Source: Corella eumyota | Lineage: Eukaryota; Chordata; Ascidiacea; Phlebobranchia; Corellidae | Assembly (NCBI GenBank): GCA_963082875.1 | Contig: OY720098.1 | Location: 248,001 to 312,000 of the forward strand | Direction of reading: 5' to 3' | DNA length: 64,000 nt | Shown here: one piece after another, positions 42,901 through 54,588 of the stretch | Layout of the letters: the number at the start of each line of letters is the position of its first letter | Position numbering within the stretch: position 1 is the stretch's first letter | Translations under genes and position numbers: made by a program | The notes under the pieces: generated by a model | Seen by the model: the letters and a program-made list of their open reading frames with translations, nothing else | Databases searched by the model: none | What the model was told of the DNA's origin: nothing

Positions 42901-45900
42901 TTCAAACATTTGTGGTACCAAAGAGGATCTCATGCAAACAATTAACCTGGAAAGTCGAAAGTGCAGAAAATTTATTAAAAATTCATGTAACTGTAAGTAT
43001 TAAATAAATGTGTTAAAAAATAATTGTCTTTAGTTGATAAATGTAAATTAAATATTTAAGTATTAACAATTTAATCACAAAATTATATTTTTAGCAACTT
43101 TTGTCGAACAAGATTTATTTTCATCAATTAATTGTTACTTGGAGGTTAGAGCAAATATACCAAACAAATGTAACCAAACATCACAATACACCAAACAATG
43201 GGTTCACTGTTCTCACTGTGAGAAGAATTGTGATGTCATAAAAGCAAATGTGCCATCAGAGAATATAACTGGTAGGCTTTCACTAAATTTTAGGTTTTCT
43301 TTAACTTAATTAAATTTTAAATTTCACATTTCTACAAAAATAACAAATCCCCCAAATATATTATTTCAGAAAATGCATACATTGACAATGAAACTACACC
43401 AAAAAGTATTCAAGAAACTACAACAAAAAGTATTTTAGAAACTACAACAAAAAGTATTTCAGAAACTACAACAAAATATGTTCCAGAAACTACAACAAAA
43501 ACTATTACAGAAACTACACCGAAAAGTATTCCAGAAACTACACCAAAAATTATTCTTGAAACTACACCAAAAAGTATTCCAGAAACTACAGCAAAAAGTA
43601 TTCCAAAAGCTACAAGAAAAAGTATTTCAGAAACTACAACAAAAAGTATTCCAAAAACTACACCAAAAACTATTCCAGAAACTACACCAAAAAGTATTCC
43701 AGAAACTACACCAAAAACTATTCCAGAAACTACACCAAAAAGTATTTCAGAAACTATAACAAAGAATTCTCCAGAAACTACACCGAAAAGTATTCCAGAA
43801 TCAACTTTAACAACAACTCCAAATGAGTTTACTTTAACGACTGCAACTAGTTACCAATATCTAGGTAATTACTCTAACTTATGCCAAGTACTTTTAAAAT
43901 ATATTTTAATGAGTTTTAAACCCAAATCACATTGTTCTAGGTTGTGTTGATGCTTGTAAAAGTTCAAACATTTGTGGTACCAAAGAGGATCTCATGCAAA
44001 CAATTAACCTGGAAAGTCGAAAGTGCAGAAAATTAATTAAAAATTCATGTAACGGTAAGTATTAATTAAATGTGTAAAAATAGATTGTCCTTGATTAGTA
44101 AATTAAAATTAAATGCTTTAGTATTAACAATTTAATCACAAAATTACATTTTTAGCAACTTTTGTTGAACAAGATTTATTTTCATCGATTAATTGTTACT
44201 TGGAGGTTAGAGCAAATATACCAAACAAATGTAACCAAACATCACAGTACACCAAACCATGGGTTCACTGTTCTCAGTGTGAGAAGAATTGTGATGTCAT
44301 AAAAGCAAATGTGCCATCAGAGAATATAACTGGTATGGTTTTAGTAAATCTTAGTTTTTTTTAACTTAATTAAATTTAAAATTTCACATTTCTACAAAAA
44401 TAACAAATCCCCAAAATATATTTTTTTAGAAAATGCATACATTGACAATGAAACCACAACAAAAAGTATTTTCGAAACTACACCAAAAAGTATTCCAAAA
44501 ATTACAAAAAAAAGTATTCCAGAAACTACATCAAAAACTATTCTAGAAACAACTTTAACAACAACTTTAAATGAGTTTACTTCAACGACTACACCTAGCT
44601 ACCAATATTTAGGTAATTACTTTGACCTATTTCAACTACTCTTAAAATATATTTTTCTTCCAAAGTTTTAAAACTAGTTTACATATTATTGTAGGTTGTG
44701 TTGATGCTTGTACAAGTTCAAACACTTGTGGTACCAAAGAGGATCTCATGCAAACAATTAACTTAGAAAGTCGAAAGTGTAGAAAATTAATTAAAAATTC
44801 ATGCAACTGTAAGTATTAATTAAAGATGTTAAAAAAGTAATTGTCTTTAATTGATAAATGTTAATTAAATATTTAAGTATTAACAATTTAATGACAAAAT
44901 TATATTTTTAGCAACTTTTGTCGAACAAGATTTATTTTCATCGATTAATTGTTACTTGGAGGTTAGAGCAAATATACCAAACAAACGTAACCAAACATCA
45001 CAGTACACCAAACCATGGGTTCACTGTTCTCAGTGTGAGAAGAATTGTGATGTCATAAAAGCAAATGTGCCATCAGAGAATATAATTGGTAGGCTTTCAG
45101 TAAATTTTAGGTTTTCTTTAACTTAATTAAATTTAAAATTTCACATTTCTACAAAAATAACAAATCCCCAAAATATATTATTTCAGAAAATGCATACATT
45201 AACAATGAAACTACACCAAAAAGTATTCCAGAAACTTCAACAAAAAGTATTCCAGAAACTACAACAAAAAGTATTTCAAAAACTACAACAAAAAGTATTC
45301 CAGAAACTACATTAAAAAGTATTCCAGAAACTACACCAAAAAGTATTCCACAAACTTCACCGAAAAGTATTTTAGAAACTACAACAAAAAGTATTCCAGA
45401 AACTACACCAAAAAGTATTTCAGAGACTACAACAAAAAGTATTCCAGAAACAACATTAAAAAGTATTCCAGAAACTACACCAAAAAGTATTCCACAAACT
45501 TCACCGAAAAGTATTTTAGAAACTACAACAAAAAGTATTCCAGGAACTACAACAAAAAGTATTCTAGAAACTACACCAAAAAGTATTCCAGAAACTACAC
45601 CAAAAAGTATTCCAGAAACAACTTTAACAACAACTCCAAATGAGTCTACTTCAACGACTGCAACTAGTTACCAATATCTAGGTAATTACTTTAACTTATT
45701 TCAACTACTCCTAAAATATGTTTACTTTATTAAGCCCTAAAACCAAATTACATTGTTATAGGTTGTGTTGATGCTTGTAAAAGTTCAATCACTTGTGGTA
45801 CCAAAGTGGATCTCATGCAAACAATTAACTTGGAAAGTCGAAAGTGTAGAAAATTAATTAAAAATTCATGCAACTGTAAGTATTAATTAAATGTGTTAAA

Positions 45901-48900
45901 AAATAATTGTCTTTAATTAATAAATGTAAATTAAATATTTAGGCATTAACAATTTAATCACAAAATTATATTTTTAGCAACTTTTGTCGAACAAGATTTA
46001 TTTTCATCGATTAATTGTTATTTGGAGGTTAGAGCAAATATACCAAATAAATGTAACCAAACATCACAATTAACCAAACAATGGGTTCACTGTTCTCAGT
46101 GTGAGAAGAATTGTGATGTCATAAAAGCAAATGTGCCATCAGAGAATATAATTGGTAGGCTTTCACTAAATTTTAGGTTTTCTTTAACTTAATTAAATTT
46201 AAAATTTCACATTTCTACAAAAATAACAAATCCCCAAAATATATTATTTTAGAAAATGCATACATTGACAATGAAACTACAACAAAAAGTATTCCAGAAA
46301 CTACACCAAAAAGTATTCCAGAAACTACAACAAAAACTATTCCAGAAACTACAACAAAAAGTATTTCAGAAACTACACCAAAAACTATTCCAGAAACTAC
46401 AACAAAAAGTATTCCACAAACTTCACCGAAAAGTATTTTAAAAACTACACCAAAAAGTATTTTAGAAACTACACCAAAAAGTATTTCAGAGACTACACCA
46501 AAAGATGTTCCAGAAACTACATTAAAAAGTATTTCAGCAACTACAACAAAAAGTAGTCTAAAAACTACACCGAAAAGTATTCCAAAAACTACAACAAAAA
46601 GTATTCCCGAAACTACATCAAAAAGTATTCTAGAAACAACTTTAACAACAACTGCAAATGAGTTTACTTCAACGACTACACCTAGCTACCAATATTTAGG
46701 TAATTACTTTAACTTATGCCAAGTACTCTTAAAATATATTTTTCTTCTTAAGTTATAAAACCCAAATCACATATTTCTAGGTTGTGTTGATGCTTGTAAA
46801 AGTTCAAACATTTGTGGTACCAAAGAGGATCTCATGCAAACAATTAACTTGGAAAATCGGAAGTGTAGAAAATTTATTAAAAATTCATGCAACTGTAAGT
46901 ATTAAATAAATGTGTTAAAATGTAATTGTCTTTAAATAATAAATGTAAATTAAATACTTTAGTATGAACAATTTAATGACAAAATTATATTTTTAGCAAC
47001 TTTTGTCGAACAAGATTTATTTTCATCGATTAATTGTTACTTGGAGGTTAGAGCAAATATACCAAACAAATGTAACCAAACATCACAATACACTAAACAA
47101 TGGGTTCAATGTTCCCAATGTGAGAAGGATTGTGAAGTCATACATACAAAAGTCATTAAAGTGAATTATCCAGGTAATATATCAATTTAACAGAAATTTT
47201 AAATAACAACATTATTTAATATTTATACAAATTAAAACAGATTAAGCTTATTTCTAAAGTTTGTATAGCAATCTATATTTCAATGAATATAAATCAAACA
47301 CAAAAATTTAAATTCCAGAAAATGCATTTACTTGTACAAGCCAATGTGAAAATTCAGAAACTTGTTTAACTACTGAACAACTAAGAGAAAATGTTTTTGC
47401 TCAACCCTACCAATGTAGAAGATGTATAGCTAATACATGCGGTAAAAAGTTTAACATGTTAACAATTACTAAGAATATTATATTCAATTTTAAGTTTATT
47501 AGGTTGCTATATTTTACTAAAAATTTATTTATATATTAAGAGTAATGCTTTATTCAGAGTACATTGTGTTCACCCTTAAATAATAGTTCAGTAAATATTT
47601 AAAGCTGTTGTTTTTATTTTAGATTTATTTGCTGATTACTTATCTCCAAGTTTAGTAAATTGCATTATTCAATCTGAATCAAATTGCCAAACTTGTGAAT
47701 TTTCAACCACACAAACCAAGATGTTTAATAATTGTAATACTTGCCTTAATTCTTGTCAGCAAGGGAGAAGTGGTAAGCTAAAATAACATAAGTTTTATGT
47801 CATGGAAACTTTAGGCAAAATTTTATAAAATTTGGGGCAGTATTTTAGTGAAACTTAAAGACACCATTAAAAAATTCTACTCAAACAGGTACTTACCCCA
47901 ATTTAACCAAGATGTCTTTATTATCAGGTGCACTGTTTGAGAAAAGTATTTGTCACTCAAAGTGTGACAAAAATAGTTTTTGTTTGTTGAAAGATCTTAG
48001 AAAAGATATTCGAAACTGGAATCTTGACTGTAAGAAATGTGTCAAAGATAAATGTGGTGAGTTACAGAAAAATGTAAAATGTTTAAAACTCAGTTTCGTG
48101 ATATTTAGAAAGGATTTTAAATAGTTTTTTTGTAAAAGGGTAAAAAAATTAAAATGTTTTAGTAAATACACTAAAATTTTGGGCCAAACTTTTTCAATTT
48201 TACTAAATAAATAGACAAATTTGTATTGCCCAATGGCACATTACTATATTTAAAAAATAAACAGAATTTAAAGCTTTAAACAATTCGGTCATCATGCTTA
48301 TCTAGACTATTAAATTTAATTTGACAAGCTTTCAACCAAATTAACACAACTAAATAAATATATTTTTCATATAATAATAATTTAACAAATTAATAATGAA
48401 TTTAAAAAACACCTGAATTTCATTTAGGATTCTCCAAGTTTAGTTCCGTGGAGTTTCAGGATAGGAAATGCATAATACAGAGTCAGGAGATGTGCTCTAA
48501 CTGCCCAAGAGTTAGAATTCCAATATTTCTTCAACTTCTAACTTGCCTGTCATGTAGATCTAACTGTGACAATAAAAATGGTAAAACTATATTAATATAA
48601 TGATATTAAATATCCTAATTAGGTTACTTTATTTTGTTTAAAATGTAAATATTGACCTTCTAGTACCATAAAGATTTTTTAATTTTGCTAACTTGATTAA
48701 TTTTGCTAACATGATATTAGTCATGTTTAATAATTTTGATAGTTTAAATATTTTAAATTTTTTTGATGTTTCAGATCTTTTTAATAAGAAAGAAAGGTTT
48801 CCTAAAGAAGTTCAACCAAAGACTATTGACCCAATTGACAGTAGAACTCTGTTAACGAATCAAAATACACTTAATCTCACAAGTTGCAATTTAGTATGTC

Positions 48901-49420
48901 AAGAAAATTTTTGCAACTATCCAGAAAGCAATATTTGCCAATCTTGCATTTCAGCAAAATGCCCACTTAGTAAGTTACAAAAAGTATATGTATTGATTAT
49001 ATTTAGTTTAAATCTTTCTATATATACACCAGTCTAAGATTGTACAAGTTTAAATTAATATTGGCCCCATTATTTTGAACCAAACCAGCCTTAAATGGCA
49101 CCAGACTACAATAGTAAAGTTCTTTTAAAATAACTTTTAAACTAAAACTTGTCTTTAACAGATAATTACAACACAGAAACTTCAAGATATTTAAATTGTG
49201 TTAACAACGCTGATTGTCCAAGTTGTTCCGACCAAGGTTTATGCCCGTTGTGCATTAAACATTGTGTTATTTTTAAAGGTAAATCATTTTTGTTTAAACT
49301 TTATAATAAAAATAAAGCAATACTTTTTATTTTAAAACTTATGATAAAAACAAATCAGTTAAACTAAATAATTTTTTTTATTTTGATACAGGAAACTTTT
49401 TCAAGATGAAATCCTTTTAA
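39933..49420 (+). CDS. Secreted mucin-like protein with ten paired cysteine modules
   Basis: Not recognised. Signal peptide exon 39933-39987 (MESIFYQFIIFSATFITNG). Ten A/B module pairs follow (A;B): 40098-40238;40587-40742, 41269-41382;41591-(runs on), 42879-42992;43095-43271, 43941-44054;44156-44332, 44695-44808;44912-45088, 45762-45875;45978-46154, 46781-46894;46997-47173, 47319-47441;47623-47772, 47889-48056;48429-48580, 48775-48969;49162-49278; last exon 49392-49420. A has C-x3-C-x(3-5)-C...C-x2-C-x4-C; B has C...C-x2-C...C-x2-C-x3-C or close variants. Thr/Ser/Pro-rich exons follow B in pairs 1-6 (40939-41016, fused to B until 42802, 43380-43864, 44430-44612, 45187-45681, 46253-46699), made of 8-residue repeats such as ETTTKSIP, ideal for O-glycosylation. 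All introns read as phase 1. A mucus, tunic or egg-coat role is guesswork. Confidence 0.82.
41800..42550 (+). repeat. 24-bp coding repeat, about 30 units
   Basis: The longest Thr/Pro/Ser array of the mucin-like gene. The consensus unit GAAACTACAACAAAAAGTATTCCA encodes ETTTKSIP, varying at four positions (E/K, T/P, P/L/S). The other frames also stay open and give hydrophobic shadow frames on the minus strand. Confidence 0.92.
42803..46996 (+). repeat. Tandem amplification of the A-B-TPS genomic unit
   Basis: Five near-identical units start with A exons at 42879, 43941, 44695, 45762 and 46781. Spacings of 1062, 754, 1067 and 1019 bp differ mainly through the length of the 24-bp repeat array. 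Introns are also nearly identical between units, so duplication is recent or units are being homogenised. Confidence 0.88.
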
Positions 49421-49706
49421 AAAGAACTAAAAGTTTACCTCTGTGTACAGCTTAGCATCAAAAGTTGTTTTAGTCACAGATTGCAATAACTATTTTTATT
49501 AAAGTTTATCTTTTCATCCAGTTCTTTACTTAATTTTTATTTATATGCTACGTGAAGTTTTGAAAATTAAATTTTTTTTTTTCTTTTAATTTTAATAAAA
49601 CTATTTTTTAATAATATTTTTTTTACTTTATACAAAAGATTTTCTGCTTGTTTAATGTAGTCCTGAATCACTTGTAAATAAATGGATTTTAAAATGTTTA
49701 TTTTAC
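49421..49706. other. 3' flank of the mucin-like gene
   Basis: A+T-rich, no coding frame. Plausible poly(A) signals near 49605 and 49675 (AATAAA-like) follow the stop codon. Confidence 0.35.
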
Positions 49707-49900
49707 CTTAGTTGTACACATTGTTTTAATCATAACATTACAAGTCTTATCGTCTCCATTTCTATCTCTAAAATAAAACATTAAAAAAATATTTAGTTTT
49801 AAAATAATAAATCAACCAACAGTATATCAATAACAAACCTGTTTAACTCTTTAAATATTTCATTTATGTGGTCACCCTCAAATTGTTGACTTTGCACCAT
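49707..49900 (-). pseudogene. Relic of a kelch-like gene (5' end only)
   Basis: Exon 1 (49900-49839) still encodes MVQSQQFEGDHINEIFKELN, nearly identical to the full copies. Exon 2 (about 49767-49707) begins DRNGDDKTCNVM but has lost roughly 70 bp of BTB-coding sequence compared with its paralogues, and no BACK or kelch exon follows. The region upstream of its start (49901-50400) is the array's usual spacer, so this is the broken downstream end of the tandem array. Confidence 0.8.
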
Positions 49901-50401
49901 TTTTAAACAAATTTAAACAACATTAACAACAAACCTAAAACCTTAAAACAAAAATGTAATTAGTAAAGCTACAGTGATTAGAAAATGCATAAAAGTAATT
50001 AAACTTTAATTACAAGCACAAAATGTTATAAAAAATCATCAAAAATAAAATTTCAAATTGCATTCTAACATCAAAAAAAAATAACAATAACTTGGATTTA
50101 TTACAAAATACAATTAATTAATTTTAAAATAATAAAAAGAAAACAATTGTTGTAAATATTACTAGTCCAAAAAAACTAATGAATTTAGGCATAAACAAAT
50201 ATAGGCAAAAAACAATCAAAGAACAAAATCAAAGATTAAAAATATCTTCCTTAACAAAATAAATTAAATGATAAAACATTTTTTAATACCAACAATAATA
50301 AAGTTAAAATGTTCAATAAAGTTTTAACACTAGATGTAAAGCTATTGTATAAACCTAACAGAATTAACAAGTTGTAACATCATAAACAGAATAACTTGTT
50401 A
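49901..50401. other. Kelch-array spacer, first
   Basis: A+T-rich spacer between the relic start and the stop of copy A. Its first 100 bp are nearly identical to the spacers at 53993, 58250 and 63012, which identifies it as part of the duplicated unit. No coding content. Confidence 0.55.
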
Positions 50402-53400
50402 TTAAACAACCATCATTGTTGCATTACATATTTTCCTTTTTGTTTCAGCATTGATTGTCCACTTGTTGTTTGTGGGATCAAATACTTCAATAAAATTAAC
50501 TGGGTTACCAAAGAACCTAAATAATAAAACAATAAACCAGAGTTTAATAAATTATTACAAACTAAATATTTAGTTCCACTTACCCATACAAGCCTCCCAC
50601 AACATAAATCTTGCCATCTACAACTGAGGCACAGTGATCACGTCGAGCCTTGTTCAGTGGTGCAATATCTGACCAGGTATTAGTGAAAATGTTGTATTTG
50701 ATCACTGATGAAAGTGTACCATTTTGAAAACCACCTTAATTAATTTATAAAATTTAGTTAACTTAAATATAGTTAAAATTTAGACACAAAAATATTACTT
50801 TACACTAAGTTATTTTTATAAAAGTACTCACCAGTAACAAATATGTGATCATCCAAAACTACAGCTGCATGATTATTTACACAATATTTCATTGGAGCAA
50901 TAAAAGACCACTTTTGATCATTAAAATCAAAACATTCTGATGAACTTAATCTTTTATTTTCATTATCATTATATCCCCCAATTGCAAATAATTTACCTAA
51001 AAATAACAAATTTAGATCAAATTATACATTTACAAACCAAATTAAACTTTTAAAAATTTAAAAATATATATTGTTGTCTAGAAATTTTAATAATTTGCTT
51101 AATTTTCTTACATTGCAGTTCGTTTTGTAAAACACCAAAATTAAATTTATTAAAAAAAAACTAATTGTTTAAAGACACAAACAAAATAGCACAATGGTCA
51201 CCAGTGATGTCATAATAAGTTAGTATTATAAATTAGATTTAGATTTCACTCAAAATTGCAGCTAAAATTATCAAATTATTTAAATTATTTCCTTAATTTT
51301 CTGTCTTAATTAAATCTTAAGACCAAGTTATTTTTGACCCAAACAGTGTTAAATCTTTACAACACTGCTTAATGATTAATTTTTTTTAAATAGTTTTAAA
51401 CTTTTTGTTGTATTAAAAAACTTTTTTTTATTATTTTGTAAACTATCTTAAAACATTTATTAATACAATAAAACCTTAATTTGTTTACCTCTTGCAGCAA
51501 GTAATGCATGGTTTCTTCGTGGAACAATCATGTCAGGAATATTTCCTCTTTTATTTGTCCTCACATCCAAGAATTCCCCACTTGATAAAGTTTTATTATT
51601 TTGATCCATTCCTCCAGTTGTGTAAATACAATCTACAACAATTATAAATTACTTAAATTGTTTTTTTTTTATTTTAATTATAATCTTGCCATATATAATA
51701 CAATAAAAATCTTGAAGAATTTAATATTTTTAATTAAGGTGATGATTACAAGAAAAATACAACCCAATTGGTCAAATATTAAAATTAATAAACCAACCAT
51801 TTATGACAGCTGATGATGCAAATCGCCGAGCTTGTTTCATTGGAGGTTCAACTTTCCATTGTGAATCTACCTCATCTAACTTTAAACTCTCAACAGAAGA
51901 TTTACCCTCCCTACCCATGATGAAAACTTGATTGTTAACAACAGCAGATGAAGCTTCACACCGTTTTTCATTTAATTCCTTAAATTTGATAAAAGTTTAT
52001 AAATATCCAAATGTAAACAAATTAAACTTGAACGATTGTAAATTAAACAACATATTTTAAACCGTATAAATTTTAAACACTGAAATATTTTGATTATAAA
52101 AAATTTTAATGAGAAATTAAAAGAATATAAAAAAACTTAAAAATAAACTTACTGGCATTTGCGTCCATTGTTTTGTAACAGTGTCAAACAAAACGACATC
52201 TTTACCATGATCAGCTCCTCCCATTATGAGTAACTTTGTTGGAACTTCAAAAAAAAGGTTTAAAATAATTTAAAAAATTTTAAATGAATAACACTTTCAC
52301 ATTTAATAAAATGAATAAATTGTTTTTAAAATTTAAACGTTAAATTAATTATAAATAATTTGCTGTCTTTCACCTTTTACTTTTTGTGGGGCAAAATTAA
52401 CCAAAGCTGAGATAAGTATTTGATTACATTCAAAAGATTTCATAATTAATTCCTAAAAACAAAAATAAGTCAATTTTCAGATATGTATAATAAATAAAAT
52501 GATTGTCACAAAGTTGATATGCTGTTTAAGTATCAACTGCTACAACTTTTTATAATTTAACTGACCTCTTTCATAATGACTTGTTGTAGAAATTCTCTGT
52601 CTAATTTAAGAAGATCAAGAGATTGAAACAATTGGTTGACATGTTTCTGTCGTTCATTGCTGTCATGTTTTATCCAATTTATCATCGCATTGTAAACGAT
52701 CTGCTCAGATGAAACCTGGGTTAAAAATGTTTAAAATAATTTAAACAGGTTGAATTTAATCTTGTCTAAGATAGTATGAGTATTAATTTAGAAAATACTT
52801 ATCAATAAAAATAAAATTAATGTAAAAAAAGTAAAAAGGTAGTTCCATAAAAGAGTATTTTAACTTTAAATAATTTTAGAAAAATTCTTTGTTCTTTATT
52901 AAAATCATATTTGTACAAAGGTTAGTTGAGCAATTTTTTTTAATATTTTATAAACTTTTGAAAGCCGTGTCTTCTGAACATACTAAACTTTATATTACCT
53001 TCTTTTTTTTCAGTTTTAGAATACAAAACAAATCCTCGAAACAAAGTTTAATAAATTCTTGCTTTGATGCAACTTTTTCAAAATTCCCAGCAATCATTTT
53101 CTGGGCTCCTTGCTTTAAGTTTTTAAGGTTGTATCTTTGAGAATAAGCCAGCATGGTTAAACAATTCTCAACATCAACAATGGTTTGCAGAAATTCTCCA
53201 CAAAACTTTCGAAGTTCTAAATTTAAAATGTTGTCTCATTCTTAAGTTAAATGAGAATAATATTTAAATAAAATTAATAATAATAATTATGACAAAACTT
53301 TAAATATATCAAAAATATTTGAATAACTTAAATATAATGTAACTATTCACTTTTAACAAAAATTTACATGCTACCCTATCGTTATTAAAATTTTAATAAT

Positions 53401-53992
53401 TTTACTATTAATCTGTAGATAATTTGCAGCTTCCATAATTTCAAACACATTTTCTTCGGTTATCAGGATTTTTGCAGTGTAGGCATAATCTAAAATAAGT
53501 TCCATAATTTCCGAGCTTATTCCTTGGATCTTTACAATGGGATTGTATTTCTCTCTCATCTGTAAAAACATACAGTTGACTGAAACGACAATTTTATTGT
53601 TTTGGTAAGACCACCATTTTAGATTTAAAAAAGCTTACATTTTTAAAACAGCCACTTTATTAATTTTGTTTATAAAACACATTCTATTAATCTTAAACAA
53701 TTGTAAAATATTTGAATACAAAAAATTTCTTTTACCTCAGTTGTAAACATTGTTTTAAAGAAAACACAAAAAAATGCGAGAATGTTTTTGTGAGCGGAAT
53801 GCTTCTTTGTTCCATCGTTGATTGTAACATCACAAAACTCTTTGTCTTCATTCCTATCTCTAGAATGAAACATTAAATAAATATTTAGGTTTAAAATAAT
53901 AAATCAACCAACAGTATATCAATAACAAACCTGTTTAACTCTTCAAATATTTCATTAATGTGGTCACCCTCAAATTGTTGACTTCGCACCAT
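50402..53992 (-). CDS. Kelch-like protein (BTB-BACK-kelch), copy A
   Basis: Twelve exons, approximately (minus): 53992-53932, 53867-53737, 53562-53392, 53219-53000, 52718-52567, 52453-52374, 52246-52155, 51978-51800, 51632-51490, 50996-50833, 50735-50586, 50517-50402; about 545 residues. BTB: CDVTINDGTKKHSAHKNIL, ILDYAYTAKILITEENVFEI, ANYLQIN. BACK: CLTMLAYSQRYNLKNLKQGA and SSEQIVYNAMINWIKHD. Six kelch blades follow, for example GKLFAIGGYNDNENKRLSSS, ECFDFNDQKWSFIAPMKY and GKIYVVGGLYG. Such proteins are substrate adaptors of CUL3 ubiquitin ligases: BTB binds CUL3, kelch blades bind the substrate. The inter-BTB-BACK segment (KLRKFCGEFLQ) fits the 3-box. No lesion was seen, but not every base was checked. 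The vertebrate orthologue cannot be named. Confidence 0.88.
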
Positions 53993-54588
53993 TTTTAAAC
54001 AAATTTAAACAACATTAACAACAAACCCAAAACCTTGAAACAAAAATGTAATTAGTAAAACTACAGTGATTAGAAAATGCATAAAAGTAATTAAAATTTA
54101 ATTAAAAGCACAAAATGTTAAAAAAAAGTTATAAAAAATTAAATTTTCAATGCAAAGTTATAAAATAACAATAAATGTTTTTTAACTAAAAATTAATTAA
54201 AAAAAGCATTAAAAAGTTTAAAATATAATTTCCAACTATTAAAATTAAATTAAAAATCTTAATTTGAATCATAGAATAAAAACAATTGTTTTACATATTA
54301 CTAGTTTTAAAAACAAAATACTCAGTAATTACTTAGGCATAAACAAATTAAAAAACAAAACAATTAAATAATAACAAACCTAAAAATTAAAAATATATGC
54401 CTTATTAAAATACCTTTACTGAAAAAAATCATATCATACATTTTACTAAAATTTTAAAATTTTAAATAATTTTTAAAAGCACCAATAATAAAGTTAAATC
54501 TTTGATAAAGTATTATTACTACTTGTATTGTTACTGTATAAAGTTAATAAATAACAAGTTGTGACATCATAAACAGAATAATATGTTA
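53993..54588. other. Kelch-array spacer, second
   Basis: About 600 bp of A+T-rich sequence, closely similar to the other spacers. It must contain both the promoter of copy A and the terminator of copy B. Confidence 0.55.

Noticed and set aside
43478-43759. 93-codon FQKLHQKV-type frame, and a similar one at 46256-46441
   Set aside because: Out-of-frame reading of the same 24-bp coding repeat.
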